Assembly: GCA_016125385.1 (NCBI GenBank)
Contig: WGLV01000055.1
Coordinates: 1-64,000 of the forward strand
Length of the DNA stretch: 64,000 nucleotides
Direction: 5' to 3'
DNA from: a bacterium
Lineage (GTDB): Bacteria > Hinthialibacterota > Hinthialibacteria > Hinthialibacterales > Hinthialibacteraceae
Position 1 is the stretch's first letter; every line of letters starts with the position of its first letter. Positions 55,242-63,075 of the stretch are shown in pieces. The notes beneath the pieces were generated by a model. The model saw nothing but the letters and a program-made list of their open reading frames with translations, was not told where the DNA came from and searched no databases. The translations under genes and the position numbers were made by a program.

Positions 55242-56471
55242 TTACACGGTCGCGGTGGTCGCCGCTTCGTCGAGATGGGCTCGCTTGCCGTTTTTGTACG
55301 CCACGTTGGCGAGATGGGGTCCACAGACCGCGCTATGGCCCACTTCAACCGGCGCGTTGGGTTCCTTACGCGATTTGACGCACTCGATGAAGTTGTCAAC
55401 GTGCGGCTGGCTGGGCAGATCGCCCTTGAAGTCGATGTGCGGTTTACCCGGAAAATCGCTGTCCTTGGGTTTGTCTTTATCAAGATAGACCTGAAAGCCG
55501 TTGCGGTGCAGGTGCATGGTTCCATCGACGCCCTGGAACATCACGTGCCACCAGTCGTAGTAATTGCTGGTGTAGTTGATCGTCCATGTGGCGATGAAGT
55601 TTTTGTATTGCAGCGTGGTGGTGAACACGTCGGGCGTATCGGCGCCTTCCATCATCTTGATATAGCCGAAGCCGTCGCCAGCCAGCGGGGTTCCCTGATT
55701 GGCGTACCACTGAACCACGTCCATAATGTGCGTTCCCTGATCGTTCGAGATGCCCCCAGAGAAGGGCCAGAACACCCGCCAGTTACGAACATATTTCGGC
55801 TGGAATTCAATATCCGTATGCGGCCACTGGAAGCGATCCCAGTCGATTTCATATCCGAGCGGCTTGTTATTCTGAGGACCTGACGAATTCCAGTTCCACT
55901 GCGCTTTCACGAAGGTAATGTCGCCCAGAACGCCGGAACGAACCACTTTCAGGCCTTCATGAATCAGGGGCGCGCTGCGGCGTTGCATGCCGATCTGGAC
56001 GATGCGGTCTGTCTTGCGCACTTCCTTGACCGCCCAGGCGCCTTCTTCGATCGAGTGAGACATCGGCTTTTCGCAATACACGTCCTTGCCCGCCTGCACG
56101 GCCGCCACCATCATGCGGCAATGCTGATGTTCGGGGGTTCCGATGACCACGGCGTCGATATCCTTGCGGTCGAGTAATTCATTGAAGTCGCGGTATACGT
56201 CGATCTTGCCATCGTTATTCCGCTGGGCGTCTTTGACGCCCTGAGCGATACGGGGCTCGGAAACGTCGCAAATGGCGGCGAATTTGACGCCCTGATGCTG
56301 ATGCATGTTCATCACGGCGCGGCCACGGCCTCCGGAACCGATCAGCCCCATCACCAGATTATCATTCGCACCGAAGACGCGGTTGGATACGATCATGGGC
56401 GCGGACATCGCGGCGCCCGCCGCCAGCGAGGCTTTGATCGCCCCTCGTCTTGTAAGCTGGTCATTCATCAT
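55242..56471 (-). CDS. Tat-exported Gfo/Idh/MocA oxidoreductase beside DUF1080
   Basis: A 409-residue oxidoreductase. Three consecutive ATGs follow GGAGG; the second is chosen by spacing. The leader LTRRGAIKASLAAGAAMSAP is twin-arginine-like. VMGLIGSGGRGRAVMNMHQH starts the Rossmann fold; CEKPMSHSIEEG carries the EKP motif; GGISNDQGTHIMDVVQWYAN belongs to the C-terminal domain. It lies directly downstream of a DUF1080 gene in the same direction. Members of this pair act in oxidation of glycosides at C3 and cleavage of the 3-keto product, so it is a candidate periplasmic glycoside 3-dehydrogenase. Substrate specificity is inferred only from context. Confidence 0.9.
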   Translation of the reverse strand: MMNDQLTRRGAIKASLAAGAAMSAPMIVSNRVFGANDNLVMGLIGSGGRGRAVMNMHQHQGVKFAAICDVSEPRIAQGVKDAQRNNDGKIDVYRDFNELLDRKDIDAVVIGTPEHQHCRMMVAAVQAGKDVYCEKPMSHSIEEGAWAVKEVRKTDRIVQIGMQRRSAPLIHEGLKVVRSGVLGDITFVKAQWNWNSSGPQNNKPLGYEIDWDRFQWPHTDIEFQPKYVRNWRVFWPFSGGISNDQGTHIMDVVQWYANQGTPLAGDGFGYIKMMEGADTPDVFTTTLQYKNFIATWTINYTSNYYDWWHVMFQGVDGTMHLHRNGFQVYLDKDKPKDSDFPGKPHIDFKGDLPSQPHVDNFIECVKSRKEPNAPVEVGHSAVCGPHLANVAYKNGKRAHLDEAATTATV

Positions 56472-56525
56472 CATTGCCTCCAGGGTTTTGAATATTGAAC
56501 CGCAAGCGAAACTGGGCACGCTCGC

Positions 56526-57242
56526 TTATTTCAAGACTTTGATGCGGATGTTTTTCCACCGGATCTGTTTACCGACTTTCTTTTCATCGTTGCCCACGCT
56601 GTGAACCTGTAGCGCAATGAAACCTGTATGCGTCATGTCGTCGGTCAGGTCGGCGGCGGGGACGCCATTGATCCAGGTTTTGATGGAATCGCCCTTCGCT
56701 TCGATGCGGTAGTGGTTCCAGTCGTTATGCTTGAAGGCGGCGCGCGCTTCTTTGTACTTGTCGCCTTCGAGATTGTTGAGCCAACCCCGACGGCCTTCAT
56801 CATAGATGCCCGCCGACCAGGCGCGATCCGATGGATCGATTTCGACCTGATAGCCATGAACGCGGTCCGCGGCGACTTTGATTTCCTTGATCTTTCCATC
56901 ATCGCCGACGGTTACGTAGGTTTTGGGCGTTCCATAAACATTGCTGCGGATCTGGATTCCCGAGTTCAACAGGTCGTCCACACGATAATCCACTTCGAGA
57001 ATAAAATTGGTGTAGAGCTTATTGGTGCAGAGAAAACTGTTGCTGGTATTAGGGACTGACGTACCGACAATGACGCCGTCTTCCACCGTGTATTCGGCTT
57101 TTCCTCCGTGCTGTTCCCAGCCTTCCAGATTCTTGCCGTTAAACAGATCGACGAAGCCGTCGTCATCGGCGGCCATCGCCGGCGCGGCCGCGATCAGCAG
57201 GGCGGCGCAAAACAAAAACAGGCGACTCAAATCACGTTTCAT
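56526..57242 (-). CDS. Secreted DUF1080 protein (3-keto-disaccharide hydrolase family)
   Basis: A 238-residue exported protein with signal peptide [17 protein letters not shown]. The start at the second ATG of GGAGGACATGATG is favoured by spacing. The single concanavalin-like domain shows the family pattern: [77 protein letters not shown]. Characterised members cleave 3-keto-glycosides. The gene is 54 bases upstream of the Gfo/Idh gene, supporting a two-step oxidise-then-cleave route in the periplasm. Confidence 0.92.
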   Translation of the reverse strand: MKRDLSRLFLFCAALLIAAAPAMAADDDGFVDLFNGKNLEGWEQHGGKAEYTVEDGVIVGTSVPNTSNSFLCTNKLYTNFILEVDYRVDDLLNSGIQIRSNVYGTPKTYVTVGDDGKIKEIKVAADRVHGYQVEIDPSDRAWSAGIYDEGRRGWLNNLEGDKYKEARAAFKHNDWNHYRIEAKGDSIKTWINGVPAADLTDDMTHTGFIALQVHSVGNDEKKVGKQIRWKNIRIKVLK

Positions 57243-57481
57243 CATGTCCTCCAAAATAGATGGATTGATTGTGCAATACGCGAGGGATGCATCATTTTCA
57301 TGTAATGTTTGTAACATAATACCTCGCCAATGTTAAGCGATCACCGCGATAAGCGTAGCACACTCCATTCAACGATTCATTTCGCCGACGATTACGCGCA
57401 TCAGGGCTTTTCAACCTTCACCCCAGCACATGCGGCGTGAAATAATGTTCGCGTTCAAAACCATCCAGGAAGGAAACCGAT

Positions 57482-58774
57482 ATGAACATTCGTCTGACAT
57501 CTTTGGCGTTTCTCATGCTCATCCTGACGACGCCGGCAGGCTATACCGGCGATTCGCTGAACGCGAAGGAACTCGGCGTCAGCGGCGACGGCAAAACCGA
57601 CGACGGACCGGTGTTGCAAAAGATTTTGCAACAGGCGGCGGATCAGGGAGGCGGTGAAGTCTATCTACCCGCTGGACAGTATCGCATTGAGGATAGCATC
57701 CAGATTCCATCCGGCGTCACATTGCGGGGCGTATGGGAAGCTCCGCATCACGCCGATCAGGTATGGGGCAGCGTTTTGCTGGCGGTGGGGCATGAAGGTG
57801 AAGAAGACGGGCCCGCATTGATACAACTATCCGCCAACTCATCGGTGCAGGGGCTGACAATATTTTATCCCAATCAGACCATGGAAGACATCAAAGTGTA
57901 TCCGTGGGCGATTGAAGGCGAGGGCATGCACGGCAGCGTTATTGACGTTACGCTGACCAACGCGTATCAGGGCGTCTCATTCGGACGCAAGCGGAATGAA
58001 TTGCACCTTATTCGCAACGTCTATGGATGCTGCCTGCGGCGCGGCGTGTTCATCGATCAATGCACTGACATCGGCCGCATTGAAAACGTGCATTTCAACC
58101 CGCATTACTGGGCGCGCGCGAAAATGAACGAGATCGAAGGCGCCAAGCCTCCCCGTGGGATGCGCGATCTGATCTCTTACCTGAACGCGAATTGCGAAGC
58201 GTTTATTTTCGGGCGAACCGACTGGGAATACGTGCTTAATACTTTCGCGTATGGATTCGATAAATGCTACAAGTTTATCGAAACCGAACACGGCGCCTGC
58301 AATGGCAACTTTCTCGGTATCGGCGCCGACGGCGGCAACCACGCGGTTTGGATGGAAGCCACACAACCGCCCGGCCTGCTCATCACCAATGGAGAATTCG
58401 TCACAATGGCGGGCAAGGAATCGATTCAGATCGTCGCGACGGAATCGTACAAAGGCGTGGCTCAGTTCAACAACTGCTCGTTCTGGGGCCCGACCGACAT
58501 GTGCGCCTCCATCAAAGGAACGGGATTCGTTTCGTTCCAGCAGTGCAATTTCGTACAATGGGGTCTTCAAGGCAAAAAGAGTCCCGCTTTAAATTTTGAA
58601 AGCGGGAATGCGGCGGTGCATTCGTCATTCTTCCAGGACGCCAAACCGCATATTCTTCTGGGCCCCAAGGTGAGCAGCGCTGTGATTTCAGGAAACCAGT
58701 TCAAGGGTGATATTCAGATTGATAACCAGAGTCAGGGTGACGTACAGATCATGGGGAACGCCTCAATTCATTAA
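57482..58774 (+). CDS. Secreted pectate-lyase-3-like beta-helix protein
   Basis: A 430-residue exported right-handed beta-helix protein. The signal peptide (LAFLMLILTTPAGYTG) is followed by NAKELGVSGDGKTDDGPVLQKI and GEVYLPAGQYRIEDSIQIP, the start shared by Pectate_lyase_3/GH28-like proteins. Successive short strands follow to the end (FQQCNFVQWG, VSSAVISGNQF). Catalytic residues of polygalacturonases are not evident, so lyase, hydrolase or a binding role remain possible. It is divergent from the DUF1080 operon and ends in an intrinsic terminator. Confidence 0.82.
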   Translation: MNIRLTSLAFLMLILTTPAGYTGDSLNAKELGVSGDGKTDDGPVLQKILQQAADQGGGEVYLPAGQYRIEDSIQIPSGVTLRGVWEAPHHADQVWGSVLLAVGHEGEEDGPALIQLSANSSVQGLTIFYPNQTMEDIKVYPWAIEGEGMHGSVIDVTLTNAYQGVSFGRKRNELHLIRNVYGCCLRRGVFIDQCTDIGRIENVHFNPHYWARAKMNEIEGAKPPRGMRDLISYLNANCEAFIFGRTDWEYVLNTFAYGFDKCYKFIETEHGACNGNFLGIGADGGNHAVWMEATQPPGLLITNGEFVTMAGKESIQIVATESYKGVAQFNNCSFWGPTDMCASIKGTGFVSFQQCNFVQWGLQGKKSPALNFESGNAAVHSSFFQDAKPHILLGPKVSSAVISGNQFKGDIQIDNQSQGDVQIMGNASIH

Positions 58775-58803
58775 CGCCGTCCAATAATTGAGCCAATATT
58801 CAG

Positions 58804-58844
58804 AAACGCGCCAATCGCTTATACGCAATTTGGCGCGTTTTTTT
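58804..58844 (+). terminator. Intrinsic terminator after beta-helix gene
   Basis: An 11-bp stem (AAACGCGCCAA with TTGGCGCGTTT) is followed directly by TTTT on the plus strand. Confidence 0.88.
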
Positions 58845-58894
58845 GCGCAAATTGGCGTACAAATCGACAAAAAATACCTTACACTACTCTCCAG

Positions 58895-58924
58895 TTGATC
58901 AAAATTTGCTGATTCTTTTCTAAT
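58895..58924 (+). promoter_or_regulatory. Candidate promoter of the GH51 gene
   Basis: TTGATC at 58895-58900 and TCTAAT at 58919-58924 are 18 bases apart, just upstream of the GGAGGA ribosome binding site at 58935. Confidence 0.4.
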
Positions 58925-58949
58925 GGATTGCTGTGGAGGAAATACCAGA

Positions 58950-60908
58950 ATGCGTTTTTCATTCACAACCCTGCTGATCGGGTGCCTCACTCTCGTTGTC
59001 CAAACCACTCAGCCCACCCTCTCCGCTGAAAGCGCAAAAGTGGACTTACGCGTAAATGATACGCGCGAACCGATTTCTCCGTATATATACGGTCAGTTCA
59101 TCGAACATCTGGGCCGTTGTATCTACGGCGGCATTTGGGCCGAGATGCTTGAGGACCGCAAGTTTTATTTCCCCGTTAAAGATGAGTTCAAACCGTGGAA
59201 AACCTTCACGGATGACAGTTATTGGAAAGGCGGAGATTTTGAGGTTCTTACCGGATCGCCCTGGCGGGTCATCGGCGGTAAGAACATCGTCCGCATGGAT
59301 GAAACAAACCCTTATGCGGGCAAACACTCGCCTGTCATCACTCTGCCGGGCGGCGAACCGGTGGGAATCGAACAGGGCCGGTTGGCCGTACGATCCGGGA
59401 AAACCTATACCGGGCGCGCCATGCTGGCGGGTGATCCGTCCGCCGGTCCGGTAACGATTGAACTCGCCTGGGGCGAGGGCGACGACCAACGCACCGCCGC
59501 CGTCTTGCCCCGACTGGATCGTGAATACCGAACGTTTCCCTTTTCTCTGAAGGCATCGGGCGACAGCGATCATGCCGTTCTGCGCATCACAAGCACTGGA
59601 AAAGGCGAGTTGCGCGTTGGCGCGGTTTCATTGATGCCTTCGGATAACGTGGAGGGATTTCGCCCGGATGTATTGCAACTACTGCGCGAACTGAACTCCC
59701 CCGTGTACCGCTGGCCGGGCGGGAACTTCGTCAGCGGTTACGACTGGACCGACGGTCTCGGCGAACGCGACCGGCGCCCGCCGCGAAAAAATCCCGCATG
59801 GACCGGCGTTGAAGCGAACGATGTCGGCATCCACGAGTTCATGCGGTTGTGCGAGTTGCTCGATACCGAGCCCTACATCGCGGTTAACACCGGGCTGGGT
59901 TCAATCAAACACGCCGCCGATGAAATCGAATACTGCAACGGTTCACCCGATACGCCGATGGGCGCATGGCGCGCGGCGAACGGTCATCCCGAGCCCTACG
60001 CGGTGAAATGGTGGGGTGTTGGGAATGAAATGTTCGGCAATTGGCAGCTGGGTCACATGCCGCTCAGCGAATACGTGAAAAAGCATAATGCCTGCGTGGA
60101 TGCGATGCGCGCCGTCGACCCCGACGCGGTTCTGGTAGCGGTGGGTGAAGCGGGCGACTGGAGCCGCACCATGATGAGCCAGTGCGCCGATCATATGGAC
60201 CTGATCAGTGAACACCGCTACTGGAGAGATAAACCCGATCTCGTCGAACACGTCGAACAACCGATGAAAGGCATTCAGGATATCGTCGACGCGCACCGCC
60301 AGTACCGCAAAGAAATCGACGGACTGGCGGAAAAAGACATCCGCATCGCGCTGGATGAGTGGAATTACTGGTACGGACGATACGTCTACGGCGAACTGGG
60401 CGTTCAATATCACCTGCAGGATGCGCTGGGAATCGCGGAAGGCCTGCACGCCATGTACCGCAACAGCGACATGATCTATATGGCGAACTACGCTCAGACG
60501 GTCAACGTGATCGGCGCCATCAAAACCAGCCGAACCGAGGCGTGTTTCGACACGACCGGGCTCGCGCTGAAGATGTATCGCGAGCATTTCGGAGAGATTC
60601 CCTTCGAGGTCGGCGGAGTTCCCGCCCCGCTCGACGCGGCCGCCGCCTGGACGAAAGACCGGAGCGCAATCACATTATCCTTGGTCAATCCATCAACAGA
60701 TACTGTCACCTTGGAGTTGAATTCAGGAGTAAAACTCGAACCGCAAGGTAAGGCATGGACCATCGCGGGAGACGACAAAATGGCCTACAACCAGCCCGGT
60801 GAAAAACCTGGCGTGGTTATCAGAGAAGCAACGATTACGTTGGATCAGAACAAAATCATCATCCATCCGATGAGCGCTACCATTTTTCATTTCAATGTAT
60901 TACATTGA
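58950..60908 (+). CDS. Secreted alpha-L-arabinofuranosidase (GH51)
   Basis: A 652-residue exported glycosidase. The ATG at 58950 is nine bases after GGAGGA and starts a signal peptide (FTTLLIGCLTLVVQTTQPTLSA). ISPYIYGQFIEHLGRCIYGG is the GH51 start. A carbohydrate-binding-like insert at about residues 90-225 precedes the barrel (VYRWPGGNFVSGYDWTDGLG). The acid/base is E360 in WWGVGNEMFGNWQLG and the nucleophile E470 in IALDEWNYWYG. A C-terminal beta-sandwich ends the protein. It removes alpha-L-arabinofuranosyl side chains from arabinan, arabinoxylan or pectin. Its expression may be controlled by the XylR-like gene nearby (inference). Confidence 0.95.
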   Translation: MRFSFTTLLIGCLTLVVQTTQPTLSAESAKVDLRVNDTREPISPYIYGQFIEHLGRCIYGGIWAEMLEDRKFYFPVKDEFKPWKTFTDDSYWKGGDFEVLTGSPWRVIGGKNIVRMDETNPYAGKHSPVITLPGGEPVGIEQGRLAVRSGKTYTGRAMLAGDPSAGPVTIELAWGEGDDQRTAAVLPRLDREYRTFPFSLKASGDSDHAVLRITSTGKGELRVGAVSLMPSDNVEGFRPDVLQLLRELNSPVYRWPGGNFVSGYDWTDGLGERDRRPPRKNPAWTGVEANDVGIHEFMRLCELLDTEPYIAVNTGLGSIKHAADEIEYCNGSPDTPMGAWRAANGHPEPYAVKWWGVGNEMFGNWQLGHMPLSEYVKKHNACVDAMRAVDPDAVLVAVGEAGDWSRTMMSQCADHMDLISEHRYWRDKPDLVEHVEQPMKGIQDIVDAHRQYRKEIDGLAEKDIRIALDEWNYWYGRYVYGELGVQYHLQDALGIAEGLHAMYRNSDMIYMANYAQTVNVIGAIKTSRTEACFDTTGLALKMYREHFGEIPFEVGGVPAPLDAAAAWTKDRSAITLSLVNPSTDTVTLELNSGVKLEPQGKAWTIAGDDKMAYNQPGEKPGVVIREATITLDQNKIIIHPMSATIFHFNVLH

Positions 60909-60963
60909 TGAATATCCGCTGGCGGTATGAGCGGAAACTTTTGCGCTAAAGGATGGGTGAGGA

Positions 60964-61647
60964 ATGGTATTTCAAATCGCCGGACCCCGTTGCGGGGATC
61001 GAATTACGCGTCATGGCAGGCGTTCGGGTTTTACTTTGATAGAGTTGTTGATCGTCGTCGCGATTATCGGAATTCTGGCGGCGATCGCGGTTCCGAACTT
61101 TCTGAATGCTCAAACACGGGCCCGCGTGGCGAGAACGAACAGCGATCTGCGAACCATCGCGCTCGCCATTCAGACGTACCAGGTGGATCGGAATGCTTTT
61201 CCGCCGAATCAAAGCCACCTGGTGGTGGATTTGAAAGTGTTAACCACGCCTGTGGCGTATCTGTCGAACATCGGTCTGGTTGACATTTTTAAACCCGAAC
61301 AGGGAAACACCGGAAACGCCGTGCAGAGTTATCTGTACTACCTGTACAAAGCCGATCCGGTCAATAAATACACTTGGATCGACGCGGTCAGTTATCAGCA
61401 GTTCTCCACCGACGGGTTTTGCCTGTCGAGTTGGGGGCCGGACCGAGTTCAGGGCTCACGCGTTAATAATGACCCGAATGGGGCCTCGCTGGGTCCGCCG
61501 ATTGAGTGGGTTTACATACAGACGCGCCTTGGCAACCCCAACGCGTTGGGCGGAGTCTACGCGCCCAGCAATGGATTAACCAGCGGTGGAGACATCGGAA
61601 GATGGGGTGGCAGCGTACCCGGAGTACCAGTGATTCTGGGTGGATGA
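60964..61647 (+). CDS. Type II secretion-type pseudopilin
   Basis: A 227-residue prepilin. A 22-residue basic leader ends in G and is followed by FTLIELLIVVAIIGILAAIA, the prepilin peptidase site with the +5 Glu and hydrophobic helix. The rest is a small pilin head (SDLRTIALAIQTYQVDRNAFPPN) with a variable Gly/Pro-rich end. No secretion or pilus genes are adjacent, so it is an orphan. Such orphans are numerous in Planctomycetota and related phyla. It lies 55 bases downstream of the GH51 gene and may be read through from it. Confidence 0.88.
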   Translation: MVFQIAGPRCGDRITRHGRRSGFTLIELLIVVAIIGILAAIAVPNFLNAQTRARVARTNSDLRTIALAIQTYQVDRNAFPPNQSHLVVDLKVLTTPVAYLSNIGLVDIFKPEQGNTGNAVQSYLYYLYKADPVNKYTWIDAVSYQQFSTDGFCLSSWGPDRVQGSRVNNDPNGASLGPPIEWVYIQTRLGNPNALGGVYAPSNGLTSGGDIGRWGGSVPGVPVILGG

Positions 61648-61710
61648 TAAGACTCTATTTTCGCCGGACGAACGAAGGTGCGTCACAAGCGGAAATTGAA
61701 CGAATTCGAT

Positions 61711-61742
61711 AAAAAAAGCCCGCGACTTCCCAGTGCGCGAGC
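61711..61742 (-). terminator. Hairpin plus T run on the minus strand without an obvious gene
   Basis: On the minus strand GCTCGCG pairs with CGCGGGC (one wobble), followed by TTTTTTT. It would terminate minus-strand transcription, yet no minus gene ends here. Confidence 0.45.
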
Positions 61743-61786
61743 AAAAGCCAGAGATGAAACCCATATATCCGTAGGGTTGTAATGTG

Positions 61787-61820
61787 GTTCCCGATTGTGC
61801 GCAAACGGGAACTTTTTTTT
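61787..61820 (+). terminator. Intrinsic terminator after pseudopilin gene
   Basis: GTTCCCG pairs with CGGGAAC (61806-61812), followed by a run of eight T. Confidence 0.85.
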
Positions 61821-61906
61821 ATCCAATCGTATTTGCATTAAAGTTTGATTAGTATTAGCAAAACTGCAACACGTTATTATTGAAAACGGATTGGACTCAA
61901 AAATCA

Positions 61907-63055
61907 ATGCGAACCGTCGTCTTGCCGATTGAAAGCTCCCGCTCATCCGGACGGCAACTGCTGCGCGGCGTCGCGCGTTATTCGCGTTTGCATGGTCCGT
62001 GGCGCTTTTATTGGGAACCAGGCGGATTGGATGAAATCGTCCCGAGACTGAAAGAACTCAAGGCGGACGGAATCATCACACGAGACTCAAGCCGGTTACC
62101 CAACCTGCTGCAATTCGGCATCCCGACAGTCATCATCGAACATCATTTTGAACGAAACCCCGAACAGACCGTCATTTACACTGATTCAACCACCATCGGC
62201 GAAATGGCCGCCGATCACCTGGCGTCATGCGGATTCAGACACTTCGCCTTTTGCGGGTATTCGGATAAACCGTGGTCTATCGCCCGGCGTCACAGTTTTG
62301 TAGCCAGGCTCAACCAGCAGGCGCTATTCACCAATGTGTTTGAATCTCCAACCGCGATCGATCATTTTTCATCGGCTGGTGAACAACAGCGACTCGCCTC
62401 CTGGCTGAAAACGCTCCCCAAACCCGTCGGCGTCATGGCGTGTAATGACGACCGGGGACAGCAAGTCTTGAGCGCGGTTCAACTCGCCGGATTAAAAACA
62501 CCCGACGACGTGGCGCTCATCGGCGTCGATAATGACGAGTTGATCTGCGAATTCTCCGACCCGCCCATGAGCAGCGTCGCGTTGAACTTCGAACGAGGCG
62601 GCTTTGAAGGCGCCGCTCTGCTCGATCGGCTGATGAATGGCGAATCGCCTGACGTCACTGAAGTCATCGTTCAACCAACGCATCCCGTGGTGAGGCAATC
62701 GACCGATATTATGGTGCTGGAGGACGCCGCTGTGGTCGATTCACTGCGTTTCATCCGTATGAACGCCGTACAAAACATCTGCGTGTCCGACGTGGTCGAG
62801 GCCGGCTCGCTCTCGCGCCGAGCGTTGGAAAAACGCTTCCGCGACCAGTTAAACCGATCGATTCTCGAAGAGATCCGCCGCGCCCGCACCAAACAGATTT
62901 CCAGCCTGTTAATCGAAACCGATATGTCAATCACCCAGATCGCCATCGAATTGCGCTTTCAGAGCGAAGAGCATATCTCGCGGTATTTCAAACGAGAGAT
63001 GAAAATGACGCCCCGTGAGTTCCGCAAAACCTATGGTCGCAAGGCCTCAAAATAA
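61907..63055 (+). CDS. XylR-like transcription regulator (LacI-type sensor plus AraC helix-turn-helix)
   Basis: A 382-residue regulator. The ATG at 61907 is preferred over an in-frame TTG at 61880; neither has a clear ribosome binding site. The N-terminal 270 residues form a periplasmic-binding-like sugar sensor (VVLPIESSRSSGRQLLRGVARY; GVMACNDDRGQQVLSAV; DVALIGVDNDELICEFSDPPMSS). The C-terminal 110 residues are an AraC/XylS double helix-turn-helix (SLSRRALEKRFRDQL; SITQIAIELRFQSEEHISRYFKREM). This combination is that of XylR, the xylose activator. A pentose or related sugar from the neighbouring GH51 activity is a plausible effector. Confidence 0.92.
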   Translation: MRTVVLPIESSRSSGRQLLRGVARYSRLHGPWRFYWEPGGLDEIVPRLKELKADGIITRDSSRLPNLLQFGIPTVIIEHHFERNPEQTVIYTDSTTIGEMAADHLASCGFRHFAFCGYSDKPWSIARRHSFVARLNQQALFTNVFESPTAIDHFSSAGEQQRLASWLKTLPKPVGVMACNDDRGQQVLSAVQLAGLKTPDDVALIGVDNDELICEFSDPPMSSVALNFERGGFEGAALLDRLMNGESPDVTEVIVQPTHPVVRQSTDIMVLEDAAVVDSLRFIRMNAVQNICVSDVVEAGSLSRRALEKRFRDQLNRSILEEIRRARTKQISSLLIETDMSITQIAIELRFQSEEHISRYFKREMKMTPREFRKTYGRKASK

Positions 63056-63075
63056 GCGGGCGTTCTCATCAGAGG

